Part shown: positions 1-7,842 of the stretch, piece by piece
How the letters are laid out: each line of letters begins with the position of its first letter
Position numbering within the stretch: the stretch's first letter is position 1
NCBI RefSeq assembly: GCF_019737615.1
Contig: NZ_JAHKKS010000001.1
Location: forward strand, 62,001-126,000
Origin: Sphingobium xanthum
Lineage (GTDB): Bacteria; Pseudomonadota; Alphaproteobacteria; Sphingomonadales; Sphingomonadaceae
Reading direction: 5' to 3'
Length of the DNA stretch: 64,000 nucleotides
Made by a program: the position numbers and the translations under genes
Notes under the pieces: model-generated
The model's input: only the letters and a program-made list of their open reading frames with translations
The model's database searches: none
What the model was told of the DNA's origin: nothing

Positions 1-1
1 C

Positions 2-481
2 CTCATCCTGACGCCGATCGGCCTGATGCTTGGGGCCTGGCTTGCCGAGAGCATGATGAAGCGCAAGCGCTACGACGCCAATATGCGGGTCGTGCTGTGG
101 GCTGCGTTCATCAGCATTCCGCTCAGCATTGCCGGTCCGCTTATGCCCACGTTCGAGCTGGCGCTGGCTTGCAGCCTGTCCAATCTCACGCTGACCATCG
201 CCGCTTCGCCCTGCCAGCTCGCAGCGATGCAGGTCGTGACGCCCAACGAACTGCGCGGGCAGGTGAACGCGCTCTACATGTTCACGTTGAGCGTGCTGGG
301 GCAGGGCCTGGGACCGACCGTCGTCGCGTTGATGACGGACTATCTCTTCCGGTCCGAGGCCGATCTTCGCTATGCCATGGTGACCACCGCCGCCGTGGCC
401 GGGCCGATCGCACTTTTCCTCATCTGGAAGGCGGTGCGCCCCTATGGCGACTTTTATCGCGCGCAGATGGCGAAGGTTTAG
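2..481 (+). CDS. MFS transporter, C-terminal part (cut by window edge)
   Basis: This is the C-terminal end of a major facilitator superfamily transporter. The frame is open from base 2, so the real start lies outside the window. About 160 residues are visible, with at least three hydrophobic segments, a loop with NELRGQVNALY, the loop type seen between late transmembrane helices in spinster-like or sugar-phosphate MFS proteins, and a charged tail ending in RAQMAKV. The substrate cannot be inferred. The next gene starts 85 bases later on the same strand. Confidence 0.8.
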   Translation, partial: LILTPIGLMLGAWLAESMMKRKRYDANMRVVLWAAFISIPLSIAGPLMPTFELALACSLSNLTLTIAASPCQLAAMQVVTPNELRGQVNALYMFTLSVLGQGLGPTVVALMTDYLFRSEADLRYAMVTTAAVAGPIALFLIWKAVRPYGDFYRAQMAKV

Positions 482-566
482 ACGACTGCCATTCGCCCCG
501 CTTCGGCGTGCCGCGCGGATACGAATCACCGCCTCATCCGTTTGATTCCCTTCCGACAGGAGAGGC

Positions 567-1172
567 ATGATGACCAAGATTCTGGTGCTCTATTATTCGA
601 GTTATGGTCACACGGAGGCGATGGCGAAGGCCGTCGCGGAAGGCGCGGCGAGCATCGAGGGGACGCAAGTCGAAACCAAGCGCGTGCCCGAGCTTGTGCC
701 GGACGAGATTGCCGAGAAATCCGGCTTCAAGCGCGATCAGGATGCACCGATTGCCACGGTGGAGGAGCTGCCAGACTATGATGCGATCATCTTCGGCACG
801 CCGACACGCTTCGGCAACATGACCGCGCAGATGCGCAACTTCCTCGACCAGACCGGGCCGCTGTGGGCGCAGAACGCACTGGTGGGGAAGGTCGGCAGCG
901 TATTCACCTCGACCGCGACCCAGCATGGCGGGCAGGAGACGACGATCACCTCGTTTCACCTGACGCTGCTGCATCACGGCATGGTCATTGTGGGCCTGCC
1001 CTATACCTTCGCGGGCAACAGCGAGATGTCGGAAATCAGCGGCGGCACGCCTTATGGCGCCTCGACATTGGCTAATTCGGACGGCAGCCGCCAGCCCAGC
1101 AACAATGAACTGGCCGGCGCGCGCTTTCAGGGTCGCCATGTCGCGGAAATTGCGGCTAAGCTAGCAGGCTAA
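567..1172 (+). CDS. wrbA: NAD(P)H:quinone oxidoreductase, WrbA type
   Basis: This is a flavodoxin-fold FMN enzyme expected to reduce quinones by two electrons in the cytoplasm, limiting semiquinone formation. The 201-residue length is normal for WrbA. The N-terminal phosphate-binding loop reads [12 protein letters not shown] and a second FMN-contact region reads [20 protein letters not shown]. Two ATGs (567 and 570) follow a GGAGAGG Shine-Dalgarno. It is followed by a VOC protein and two MetE-core enzymes on the same strand. That context suggests quinone or electrophile handling in a small catabolic cluster, which is inference. Confidence 0.93.
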   Translation: MMTKILVLYYSSYGHTEAMAKAVAEGAASIEGTQVETKRVPELVPDEIAEKSGFKRDQDAPIATVEELPDYDAIIFGTPTRFGNMTAQMRNFLDQTGPLWAQNALVGKVGSVFTSTATQHGGQETTITSFHLTLLHHGMVIVGLPYTFAGNSEMSEISGGTPYGASTLANSDGSRQPSNNELAGARFQGRHVAEIAAKLAG

Positions 1173-1212
1173 GGGTTATAAGATGCCCGCCTGATTCGTG
1201 AGGAGAGAGAAG

Positions 1213-1764
1213 ATGGCGAAAATCCTGGCCAACCGCCTGCACCATACTGCCTATGTGACCAAGGATCTCGAAAAGACGCGCGCCTTCTACGAGGACCTGC
1301 TCGGCTTCCAGCTCGCTGCAACCTATTGCGAGAAGGACGAGCTGTTCGGCAAGGAGCGCACTTATTGTCACTGCTTCTTCGAGATGAAAGACGGCAGCGC
1401 GCTCGCCTTCTTCCAGTTCGCCGATGACGAGGATCAGGCCCTGTTCGGACCGTCCATGCCGGATAGCCCCTTTCACCACATCGCCGTGCATGTCGATGCC
1501 GAGGACCAGGCCGAGCTCGAGCGCCGCATCGAGGCCGCCGGCATTCAGCCCCCGGAGACCTACACGCTGGAGCATGGCTATTGCCGCTCGGTCTATGTGA
1601 AGGACCCGAACGGCATGACCGTCGAGTTCACCTGCGACGATCCCAAGGCGCTCGATCCGGCACTGGATGCGCGGCGGCGCGCGGATGCGCATGCCGAGCT
1701 CAAGCGCTGGCTGGGCGGGCAGCATCACAACAACAACCCCTTCCGGGCCGAAGCCAACCACTGA
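1213..1764 (+). CDS. VOC family (glyoxalase/dioxygenase-fold) protein
   Basis: This is a 183-residue vicinal-oxygen-chelate protein. The first beta-alpha-beta module starts with RLHHTAYVTKDLEKTRAFYEDLLGF and the second contains SPFHHIAVHVDAEDQAELERRI, then YVKDPNGMTVEFTCDDP. Likely metal ligands are His near the start (LHHTAY), His in FHHIAVHV and Glu in VEFT, the usual VOC pattern. The family includes glyoxalase I, extradiol dioxygenases and thiol transferases, and the substrate is unknown. I chose ATG 1213 because AGGAGAGAG precedes it; the upstream GTG at 1198 would remove that site. Confidence 0.85.
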   Translation: MAKILANRLHHTAYVTKDLEKTRAFYEDLLGFQLAATYCEKDELFGKERTYCHCFFEMKDGSALAFFQFADDEDQALFGPSMPDSPFHHIAVHVDAEDQAELERRIEAAGIQPPETYTLEHGYCRSVYVKDPNGMTVEFTCDDPKALDPALDARRRADAHAELKRWLGGQHHNNNPFRAEANH

Positions 1765-1765
1765 G

Positions 1766-1787
1766 CGAAACGCGATACGCCGTTTCG
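1766..1787 (+). terminator. Hairpin after VOC gene, possible terminator
   Basis: CGAAACG (1766-1772) pairs with CGTTTCG (1781-1787), starting two bases after the VOC stop codon. The tail TTCTTGT is only moderately U-rich, so this could be a weak terminator or an RNA 3' stabiliser. The remaining 167 bases up to the next gene hold another small hairpin (CGGGCG/CGCCCG near 1869-1888). I could not match any known riboswitch there. Confidence 0.35.
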
Positions 1788-1954
1788 TTCTTGTCGAACG
1801 CTATTTGTCATGGCAGAACGCCAGACGGTAGGCTGCTGGGGAGATCAGGCTGACATTTGCAGGGGAAATCGGGCGCGATCCGACGCCCGACACCCGGCGA
1901 GCTGGCGGCTTTCCTCCACCCGCATCGACATGCTGATAGTGAGAGGAGAGTGAC

Positions 1955-2980
1955 GTGGTGCTGCTTCCGACAACGCTCGTGGGGTCCTATTCCCAGCCCG
2001 ATTGGCTGATCGACAAGGTGAAGCTTGCCGGACGCTTTCCGCCCCGCGTCCGCGCGACGGAACTGTGGCGTGTCGATCCCGAATTCCGCGAACAGGCCTT
2101 CGATGACGCGACGGTGCTGGCGATCCGCGATCAGGAGCGGGCCGGCCTCGACATCATCACCGACGGCGAGATGCGCCGCGAGAGCTACTCCAACCGGTTC
2201 GCGACGGCGCTGGAAGGCGTCGATCTCGACAATCCCGGCGTCGCGCTGGATCGCTCGGGCGAGCCCAATCCGGTGCCGCGCGTGGCGGGCAAGATCCGCC
2301 GCAAGCATGCGGTCGAGACCCGCGACGTCGAGTTTCTGCGCGCCAATACGGATCGGATGATCAAGATCACCGTGCCCGGCCCGTTCACGATGAGCCAGCA
2401 GGCACAGAACGACTTCTACGCCGACGAGGCAGAGATGGCGCACGACTATGCCGTCGCCGTCAATGCCGAGATCAAGGATCTGTTCGCGGCGGGCGCCGAC
2501 ATCGTCCAGATCGACGAGCCTTATATGCAGGCGCGCCCGGCCAAGGCGCGCGAATATGGCCTCGCCGCGCTGAAGACCGCGCTGGACGGCGTCGGCGGAC
2601 GCACCGCGCTGCATATCTGCTTCGGCTATGCCGCGCTGATCCACGAACGCCCGGAAGGATATAACTTCCTCCCCGAGCTGGCCGACACGGCGCTGGATGA
2701 GATTTCGGTCGAGACGGCCCAGTCGGAGTTGGATTGTTCGGTCCTCGCCAAGCTGCCCGGCAAGACGGTGATCCTCGGCGTGCTGGACTTGTCCGTCCGC
2801 GAGATCGAGACGCCCGAGACGGTCGCCGCGCGCATCCGCCGCGCTTTGCCTTATGTGCCGGCAGACAAGCTGGTCATCGCGCCCGATTGCGGCTTCAAAT
2901 ATCTGCCGCGCGACATCGCCTATGCCAAGATGGAGGCGATGGTCGCGGGTGCGAAAATCGTCAGGCAAGAGCTTTCATGA
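1955..2980 (+). CDS. Stand-alone MetE-core (cobalamin-independent methionine synthase II family) protein
   Basis: This 341-residue protein has only the C-terminal catalytic barrel of MetE, starting with LVGSYSQPDWL. The expected zinc/thiolate site is complete: His220 and Cys222 (LHICFGY), Glu253 (SVETA) and Cys312 (PDCGFKYLP). Family members transfer methyl or alkyl groups to thiols. They include core-MetE enzymes that act with corrinoid proteins and epoxyalkane:coenzyme M transferase. Methyl-THF-glutamate dependence cannot be assumed without the N-terminal domain. GTG 1955 follows AGAGGAGAG. Its stop overlaps the next start as ATGA, so the two are translationally coupled. Confidence 0.85.
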   Translation: MVLLPTTLVGSYSQPDWLIDKVKLAGRFPPRVRATELWRVDPEFREQAFDDATVLAIRDQERAGLDIITDGEMRRESYSNRFATALEGVDLDNPGVALDRSGEPNPVPRVAGKIRRKHAVETRDVEFLRANTDRMIKITVPGPFTMSQQAQNDFYADEAEMAHDYAVAVNAEIKDLFAAGADIVQIDEPYMQARPAKAREYGLAALKTALDGVGGRTALHICFGYAALIHERPEGYNFLPELADTALDEISVETAQSELDCSVLAKLPGKTVILGVLDLSVREIETPETVAARIRRALPYVPADKLVIAPDCGFKYLPRDIAYAKMEAMVAGAKIVRQELS

Positions 2981-4116
2981 CAGCGGGTCGCTTCCTCACC
3001 ACCCATGTCGGAAGTCTGCCCCGCACCGACGCCCTCAAGGCGCTCATGTTCGCGCAGGAGGACGGGGAAGCGGTCGATCAGGCCGCGATCGACGAACGGA
3101 TCGATCAGGCTGTGGCCGATGTCGTCGCGCGACAGGCCGCGGCCGGGATCGATATCGTCAATGATGGCGAGCAGTCGAAACCGAGCTATGCGACCTATAT
3201 CAAGGACCGGCTCAACGGTTTCGGCGGCGAAAGCACGAGCTATGTCTTCCAGGATCTGGAGGACTATCCCGGCGCCAAGACCCGCATGGCGGCGGATGAG
3301 GGCCGCAAGCATCGCCGCGCCCCGGCCTGCACCGGGCCGATTTCGGTCAAGGACATGGACGCTGTCACGCGCGACGCGGTGACGCTCAACGCGGCGCTGG
3401 CGGCGCATCCGGGGCGGCAGGCGTTCATGAGCGCGGCCTCGCCGGGCGTGACGGCGCTCTTTTTCCGCAATGACTATTATGCGCGCGAGGAGGATTATGT
3501 CTTCGCGCTCGCCGAGGGTCTGCGTCACGAATATGAGGCGATCGCGGCGGCGGGCATCGTCCTGCAGATCGATTGCCCGGACCTTGCCATGGGGCGGCAC
3601 ACCCAGTTTCGCGAACTGACGCTGAGCCAGTTCCGCGACCGGCTGATGCTCAACATCGAGGCGCTCAACCGCGCGACGGCGAACATACCGGAACAGCAAC
3701 TGCGCATGCATTTATGCTGGGGCAATTATCCCGGCCCGCACAATCATGACGTGCCGATCAAGGACATCATCGATCTGGTCTGGCGCGCGCGGCCGCATGC
3801 CATCCAGTTCGAGGCGGCCAATCCCCGCCACGCGCATGAATATGTGCTGTTCGAGACGCTCCCGCTGCCGGAGGGGAAGGTGCTGATCCCCGGCGTGATC
3901 GAGTGCCAGTCGCCTTATATCGAGCATCCCGAACTGGTTGCGCAGCGCATCGGCCATTATGCCAACCGCGTCGGGCGTGACAATGTCATGGCCGGCGTCG
4001 ATTGCGGCTTCTCGGTCCATGTCGGATCGGACGTGGTCGATCGCGAGGTGGTCTGGGCCAAGCTCGCCGCACTGGCCGAGGGCGCGGCAATCGCGAGCAA
4101 GACCTACTGGCCCTGA
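2977..4116 (+). CDS. Second stand-alone MetE-core protein, coupled to the first
   Basis: This 379-residue MetE-core paralogue starts at ATG 2977, overlapping the previous stop. It opens with FLTTHVGSLPRTDALK, and the zinc site is intact: His245 and Cys247 (MHLCWGNYPG), Glu279 (QFEAANPRH) and Cys343 (GVDCGFSVH). It differs clearly from its neighbour, with a longer insert around residues 90-130 and an HNHDVPIKDI loop, so the pair may form a heteromer or act on successive substrates. An upstream in-frame extension exists but overlaps the first gene and is not needed. Confidence 0.85.
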   Translation: MTAGRFLTTHVGSLPRTDALKALMFAQEDGEAVDQAAIDERIDQAVADVVARQAAAGIDIVNDGEQSKPSYATYIKDRLNGFGGESTSYVFQDLEDYPGAKTRMAADEGRKHRRAPACTGPISVKDMDAVTRDAVTLNAALAAHPGRQAFMSAASPGVTALFFRNDYYAREEDYVFALAEGLRHEYEAIAAAGIVLQIDCPDLAMGRHTQFRELTLSQFRDRLMLNIEALNRATANIPEQQLRMHLCWGNYPGPHNHDVPIKDIIDLVWRARPHAIQFEAANPRHAHEYVLFETLPLPEGKVLIPGVIECQSPYIEHPELVAQRIGHYANRVGRDNVMAGVDCGFSVHVGSDVVDREVVWAKLAALAEGAAIASKTYWP

Positions 4117-4123
4117 TCTTTCT

Positions 4124-4145
4124 CCCCTCCTCTAAAGAGGAGGGG
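4124..4145. terminator. Perfect GC-rich hairpin between convergent genes
   Basis: CCCCTCCTCT (4124-4133) pairs perfectly with AGAGGAGGGG (4136-4145) across a two-base loop, between convergent genes. It lacks a good U tract. It resembles the GC-rich palindromes found elsewhere in the window and may serve as a shared transcription end. Confidence 0.5.
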
Positions 4146-4154
4146 CGAGAGGCC

Positions 4155-4835
4155 CTAAACCTCGCCGGTATCCAGCTTCCGGATAAAACCAATCAGCCCG
4201 GTCTGCCGGCTGCGCTTCAGCCGCTCGGCGCGCAAGATGGTCTGGACTTTTGCGAAGCAGGCGTCAGCATCGTCGTTAACAAGCACGTAATCATAGCCGT
4301 CCCAGTGCGCGATTTCGCTGTGGGCGCGGGACATGCGGCGGTCGATGACGTCGTCGCTGTCGGTGCGGCGGCCGCGCAGGCGCGCTTCCAGCTCGATCAT
4401 CGAGGGCGGCAGGATGAACACGCGCACGACATCGCCGCCGGCAATCTGATGCAGCTGCTGCGCGCCCTGCCAGTCGATGTCGAAGAGCACGTCATGCCCG
4501 GCATTCAGCATGTCCTCGACCGGCGCGCGCGGCGTGCCGTAGCGATTGTCGAACACATGCGCCCATTCGAGGAACTGGTTGTCGGCAACCATCTGACGGA
4601 AGGTCGGCAGATCGACGAAATGATAGTCGATCCCGTCAACCTCGCCCGGACGGCGCGGGCGCGTCGTCGCGGAGACCGACATGGTCAGCCCGTCCTCGGC
4701 GGCGAGCAGCTTGCGCGAAATGGTCGACTTGCCGGCGCCCGAAGGCGAGGAGAGCACGAAGAGCAGGCCCCGGCGCTTGAACGCGGCGGGCTGTTCGAGC
4801 GCATCTTCGAGGGGGATCGTGGTCGTTTCGGCCAT
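4155..4835 (-). CDS. gmk: Guanylate kinase
   Basis: This enzyme phosphorylates GMP to GDP with ATP in the cytoplasm. The 226-residue length is in the usual range, with a short N-terminal extension. The P-loop SSPSGAGKST lies near residues 29-38. GMP-binding and lid segments follow (SVSATTRPRRPGEVDGIDYHF, EWAHVFDNRYGT, DIDWQGAQQL). The gene stands alone on the minus strand, with divergent DUF2585 upstream and a convergent MetE-core gene downstream. Confidence 0.96.
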   Translation of the reverse strand: MAETTTIPLEDALEQPAAFKRRGLLFVLSSPSGAGKSTISRKLLAAEDGLTMSVSATTRPRRPGEVDGIDYHFVDLPTFRQMVADNQFLEWAHVFDNRYGTPRAPVEDMLNAGHDVLFDIDWQGAQQLHQIAGGDVVRVFILPPSMIELEARLRGRRTDSDDVIDRRMSRAHSEIAHWDGYDYVLVNDDADACFAKVQTILRAERLKRSRQTGLIGFIRKLDTGEV

Positions 4836-4915
4836 GACTGCTCCTGCCGTGACTTGCGGCGCGCGTCAATCGGGCTAGCAAGGGCATGGGGAACGGCAGG
4901 CGAGGGAGCGGGGGC

Positions 4916-5497
4916 ATGAGAGGCGCACGGACGAGCAACAGGCAGCGCATCACGGTGATCGCCGTCATCGCGCTGATCCTCGCCGCGACGGCCGCGATCC
5001 TGCACGGCCTCGGCCGCGTCTTCTTCTGCACCTGCGGGCGGGTCCGGCTCTGGGCGGGCGGCGTCAACACGGCGGACAACAGCCAGCAACTCTCCGACTG
5101 GTACAGCTTCAGCCACATCATTCACGGCATGATCTTCTTCGGCCTGCTCTGGCTCGCCGCGCGCAACGTGCCTTTGCTCTGGCGGCTGGCGATCGCGGTC
5201 GTGATCGAATGCGGCTGGGAGATCCTCGAAAACTCGCCGATCATCATCGACCGCTACCGGGCCGCAACGATCGCCATCGGCTATACTGGCGATTCCATCC
5301 TCAACAGCCTGTCCGATGTCGCGATGATGGCGCTCGGCTTCCTCATCGCGGCGCGGCTTCCCTGGCGTTGGACGCTCGGCCTCGCGCTCGCGATGGAGCT
5401 AATGACCCTGGCGCTGATCCGCGACAATCTGACGCTCAATGTGTTAATGCTGGCCTGGCCGATCGACACCGTGCGGGACTGGCAGGCCGGTCTCTGA
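4916..5497 (+). CDS. DUF2585 (UPF0314-type) membrane protein
   Basis: This 193-residue integral membrane protein of unknown function has four or five hydrophobic segments. Family-like features are SHIIHGMIFFGLLW, an amphipathic ECGWEILENSPIIIDRYR segment and GYTGDSILNSLSDV. Acidic, Tyr and Arg residues near the membrane suggest a catalytic or transport site, which is inference. ATG 4916 is preferred over an upstream in-frame ATG at 4886 because GAGGGAGCGGGGGC precedes it. Confidence 0.8.
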   Translation: MRGARTSNRQRITVIAVIALILAATAAILHGLGRVFFCTCGRVRLWAGGVNTADNSQQLSDWYSFSHIIHGMIFFGLLWLAARNVPLLWRLAIAVVIECGWEILENSPIIIDRYRAATIAIGYTGDSILNSLSDVAMMALGFLIAARLPWRWTLGLALAMELMTLALIRDNLTLNVLMLAWPIDTVRDWQAGL

Positions 5498-5509
5498 GCG
5501 CACCGGCGC

Positions 5510-5535
5510 GGCAACCGAAGCGCGGCGCGAGCGTT
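5510..5535 (+). promoter_or_regulatory. Possible EcfG-type promoter before entericidin gene
   Basis: GGCAAC (5510-5515) and CGTT (5532-5535) are separated by 16 bases, about 50 bases before the entericidin-like start. The EcfG consensus is GGAAC-N16/17-CGTT, so the -35 element has one mismatch. This is weaker than the site at 27664-27689. Confidence 0.25.
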
Positions 5536-5584
5536 CTGATCGTGAGCCACAAACGGAAGCCACAACGGACAAGGAAACCGGACG

Positions 5585-5716
5585 ATGACTAGCAAAGCCC
5601 TGATCGCGCTGTTTCTCGGCGCTTCGCTCATGCTGTCCGCCTGCGCCACGGTGAAGGGTGCCGGCCGCGATATCCAGTCGGTCGGACAGGCCGGCGAAGA
5701 CGCGATCAATGATTGA
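5585..5716 (+). CDS. Entericidin A/B-like small lipoprotein (copy 1)
   Basis: This 43-residue lipoprotein has a signal peptide ending in the lipobox LSAC at about residues 17-20. The mature peptide is CATVKGAGRDIQSVGQAGED. It matches the entericidin/EcnAB family, small stress-induced envelope lipoproteins, although in alphaproteobacteria a toxin-antitoxin role is not established. A near-identical paralogue lies 2 kb downstream (7598-7726). The next gene starts eight bases after the stop, with GAGGAGG between them, so they are probably cotranscribed. Confidence 0.85.
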   Translation: MTSKALIALFLGASLMLSACATVKGAGRDIQSVGQAGEDAIND

Positions 5717-5723
5717 GGAGGCA

Positions 5724-6062
5724 ATGATGACGGACAACCCACGCCAGCGGCCCGATGTGGACGATCCCGACCCGGATCCGAACACGCGGGAGGACAATGC
5801 CGAGCAGAATGACGAGGGCAGTCAGGCCCAGGACGTCGCCGCCGATGCGCTGCGCAATCCCTATCGCGCGGACGTCGAGACGGAGCGCGGCGGGCGACCT
5901 GATCCGACGCAGCTCATTCCAGACGATACGCAGGACCTGGTCGATCATATCAAAGACATGGACCGTAGCGGCCGGATCGACATGGGCGCTTTCGACGGCG
6001 AGGACAATATGGACGACGAGGATGGCTCCGTATCCGACACGGGCGAGCCTTCGCGTCACTAG
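5724..6062 (+). CDS. Small acidic hydrophilic protein, function unknown
   Basis: This 112-residue protein is very rich in Asp, Glu, Asn, Arg and Pro, with no hydrophobic core, Cys or signal peptide. It starts MMTDNPRQRPDVDDPDPDPN and later has ELIPDDTQDLVDHIKDMDRSGRIDMGAFDGEDNMDD. That composition suggests an intrinsically disordered stress-type protein with one amphipathic helix. ATG 5724 follows GAGGAGG closely. Linkage to the entericidin gene supports coexpression in stress. I do not recognise a named family. Confidence 0.7.
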   Translation: MMTDNPRQRPDVDDPDPDPNTREDNAEQNDEGSQAQDVAADALRNPYRADVETERGGRPDPTQLIPDDTQDLVDHIKDMDRSGRIDMGAFDGEDNMDDEDGSVSDTGEPSRH

Positions 6063-6093
6063 GCGGTTAGCCCCGCGAACTCGGGTTCAGAGA

Positions 6094-6122
6094 AAATCCT
6101 CCCCTTGCAGGGGAGGGTTTTT
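6094..6122. terminator. Bidirectional rho-independent terminator
   Basis: CCTCCCC (6098-6104) pairs with GGGGAGG (6110-6116), followed by GTTTTT on the plus strand and by ATTTTCT on the minus strand. It therefore fits the ends of both convergent genes, at 6062 (plus) and 6129 (minus). Confidence 0.7.
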
Positions 6123-6128
6123 GCAGGC

Positions 6129-6812
6129 TCAGCGCGTTCCCGTATTTGCCGGTCCGTAAGCGGTAGGCTGGATCGCCGCGGTGCCGGTCGCCGTGACGGG
6201 CATAGTGGACGCTGCCATCGCGGCCCGCGCCAGCTTGCCGTCGGGATCGGGAAGGCCGGCCGCCTTGTTGAGCTCCCAGAGCATCACCGTCGCCCGGTCG
6301 TTGAACGCGATTGTCGGCGCCGTCTCCGCCTCGGTCAGGATCGCCTTCGAGCGGCTGCAATAAGCCTCACGGGTCAGCGTGCCCGAATAGGCATTGTAGA
6401 CCTTGGTCATATGGTCGTCATAGGCGTCCTGCCACTTCTTGCCGCCCTTCGCCTTGTAGAGATTGACCTCGATCTGCGCGGCTTCGGCCAGTAGCGGCTT
6501 GTGCGTGGTGAGCACGCGATTGTAGCTCGCGACCATCGCGGCATTGTCCGCGCCCTGGCAGAGCAGCACGGCGACGTTCAGCCCCGAGCGCAAATGCCAG
6601 AGATCCTCGCCCTTGTGCTGGCCGATCATCACCGGCGGCGGCGGTGGCGGCGGCTCGATATGCGGGATGTTCTCCGGCAGCGGCGCCGGAATATTGGCGA
6701 TCGGCGGCGGCGTCTTCGTCCCGCAGCCCGCCAGCAGAAGCGCCGGCACCAGCAGCGGCAGGGCGCGCGCCGCCCGGCCTGAAGCCGTGGTCTTGCGCAA
6801 GGCCATCATCAT
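6129..6812 (-). CDS. Putative proline-rich lipoprotein, function unknown
   Basis: This 227-residue protein has a signal peptide and lipobox LLAGC near residue 30. A proline-rich spacer follows (KTPPPIANIPAPLPENIP, then a run of prolines), then a helical domain with four Cys-containing stretches (LLCQGADN, EAYCSRSKA). The spacer suggests anchoring in a membrane while reaching across the periplasm. Three consecutive Met codons make the exact start uncertain by two residues. No family was recognised. Confidence 0.7.
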   Translation of the reverse strand: MMMALRKTTASGRAARALPLLVPALLLAGCGTKTPPPIANIPAPLPENIPHIEPPPPPPPVMIGQHKGEDLWHLRSGLNVAVLLCQGADNAAMVASYNRVLTTHKPLLAEAAQIEVNLYKAKGGKKWQDAYDDHMTKVYNAYSGTLTREAYCSRSKAILTEAETAPTIAFNDRATVMLWELNKAAGLPDPDGKLARAAMAASTMPVTATGTAAIQPTAYGPANTGTR

Positions 6813-6843
6813 TCTCCCAACGTCTTTCCCTGGCGCGGCGCGC

Positions 6844-6864
6844 CGTCATCAGCCCCTGATGACG
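6844..6864. repeat. Short inverted repeat upstream of lipoprotein gene
   Basis: CGTCATCAG (6844-6852) and CTGATGACG (6856-6864) form a perfect 9-bp stem with a CCC loop, 32 bases upstream of the minus-strand lipoprotein start. It has no U tract. It could be an operator or part of the 5' leader. Confidence 0.35.
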
Positions 6865-7063
6865 CGCTTATCCTCCCGCGAGTCGCGGAGCGCAACCCTT
6901 CGCAGGCTCCGCTCACCGCACGAAACCCGAATTGTCTGGGGTGTCCCGGTCGGATCGTGCTATCGAAGCCACAGGGCGAGTCATTGCCGCGATCCTGCTA
7001 TAAAACATTGTCGCAACCCGTGACCTTGCTGCTGGCCCGCCCTGCGCCGAAAGGCGGTCAATC

Positions 7064-7234
7064 ATGCCTCACCGATCTCAGTTATACGAAGAATGCGCGG
7101 CGATGGCCGCGAACATGCTCGATGTCGAGCTCATCGCCATCATCAACCGGCTGCAAGGCGACAACCTCACGCCGCTTCAGCGCGCCGTGATCGCGGAAGC
7201 CGAAAAGCGTCAGCTCAATCGCTCGGCCGCCTGA
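7064..7234 (+). CDS. Small conserved-looking helical protein (56 aa)
   Basis: The ORF starts at ATG 7064 and encodes MPHRSQLYEECAAMAANMLD followed by a helical stretch (VELIAIINRLQGDNLTPLQR) and an Ala/Glu/Lys/Arg tail. Codon use matches real genes here, with strong G/C at third positions. The stop codon sits in the loop of a perfect hairpin. No Shine-Dalgarno is obvious. The function is unknown. Confidence 0.5.
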   Translation: MPHRSQLYEECAAMAANMLDVELIAIINRLQGDNLTPLQRAVIAEAEKRQLNRSAA

Positions 7235-7242
7235 GCGGCCGA
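7223..7242. terminator. Hairpin overlapping stop codon
   Basis: TCGGCCGC (7223-7230) and GCGGCCGA (7235-7242) form a perfect 8-bp stem whose loop CTGA contains the stop of the 56-aa gene. A copy of CGCCTGAGCGGCC recurs near 7260-7272. It lies between convergent small genes and probably ends transcription, although no U tract follows. Confidence 0.45.
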
Positions 7243-7280
7243 TCCCACGCCGGGGCGCCCGCCTGAGCGGCCTTCCTCAT

Positions 7281-7439
7281 TCAGGCGTGCGTCTTGTGCG
7301 CTTCGTCCGCGGCGATCATCCGCTGCAGGACGACGACGCGCGCGCGCTCATCGGTCCAGTCCCGCGAGGGGCTGGTCTGGATGAGGTCGAGCAGCGTGCG
7401 CAGCTCCTTCTTCCGGTCGTCGATGGTGACGCTGTCCAT
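7281..7439 (-). CDS. Small hydrophilic protein (52 aa) with strong RBS
   Basis: On the minus strand AAGGAGG lies six bases before ATG 7439. The 52-residue product begins MDSVTIDDRKKELRTLLDLI and continues through SPSRDWTDERARVVVLQRM to an HKTHA end. It is charged, helical and has no signal peptide. The strong ribosome-binding site and an EcfG-like promoter upstream (7479-7503) support a real stress-regulated gene. No family was recognised. Confidence 0.6.
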   Translation of the reverse strand: MDSVTIDDRKKELRTLLDLIQTSPSRDWTDERARVVVLQRMIAADEAHKTHA

Positions 7440-7478
7440 GATGTCCTCCTTGGGCGAGATCGGGACGATTGCAGGCTA

Positions 7479-7503
7479 TACGCGCGCGAAGCATTGCGGT
7501 TCC
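7479..7503 (-). promoter_or_regulatory. Probable EcfG-type promoter for the 52-aa gene
   Basis: Reading the minus strand, GGAAC (7503-7499) is followed after 16 bases by CGTA (7482-7479), close to the EcfG consensus GGAAC-N16/17-CGTT. It sits 40 bases upstream of ATG 7439. Confidence 0.4.
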
Positions 7504-7597
7504 ACGCCCGGCCGCTTTCGCCCCGATTGCATGCGCGCCGATATTGTGGAAAATCCGTGCGACAATGCACAAAAGGCCAATGCACAAGGGATCGCCA

Positions 7598-7726
7598 ATG
7601 ACCGGTAAGTTTTTCGTCGCCGCGCTGCTGGGCGCCGCGCTCATTCTCTCGGGCTGCGCCACGGTCAAGGGGCTGGGCCGCGACATCGAATCGGTCGGTC
7701 AGGCCGGCGAAGACGCGATCAAATAG
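7598..7726 (+). CDS. Entericidin A/B-like small lipoprotein (copy 2)
   Basis: This 42-residue lipoprotein is closely similar to the one at 5585-5716. The lipobox LSGC is followed by CATVKGLGRDIESVGQAGED. Only a few positions differ (GL for GA, E for Q), so this looks like a recent duplication. A very strong terminator follows at 7843-7886. The expected role is as a stress-linked envelope lipoprotein. Confidence 0.85.
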   Translation: MTGKFFVAALLGAALILSGCATVKGLGRDIESVGQAGEDAIK

Positions 7727-7842
7727 AAACACTTCGTCGCATTTTGCGGGAACGGATCGGCGCGGCGGGCATTCAGTCCGGGTGTCGCGGCCCGATCGTC
7801 TTCTTGGTTGGCGTGGGCCGCTGCACACCCGCTTTGAATTGA

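Noticed and set aside
1788-1954. Riboswitch (cobalamin, SAM or SAH) before the MetE-core pair
   Set aside because: Only short hairpins are visible. The conserved cores of these riboswitches are not found.
1808-2968. Long minus-strand ORF over the MetE-core gene
   Set aside because: Composition (many Arg, His, Gly) is that of an antisense shadow of a high-GC gene, with no RBS and no recognisable domain.
2734-2976. In-frame upstream extension of the second MetE-core gene, giving 460 residues
   Set aside because: The extension overlaps the first gene and is rich in Arg/Ala typical of a shadow frame. ATG 2977 overlaps the previous stop and gives the conserved N-terminus.
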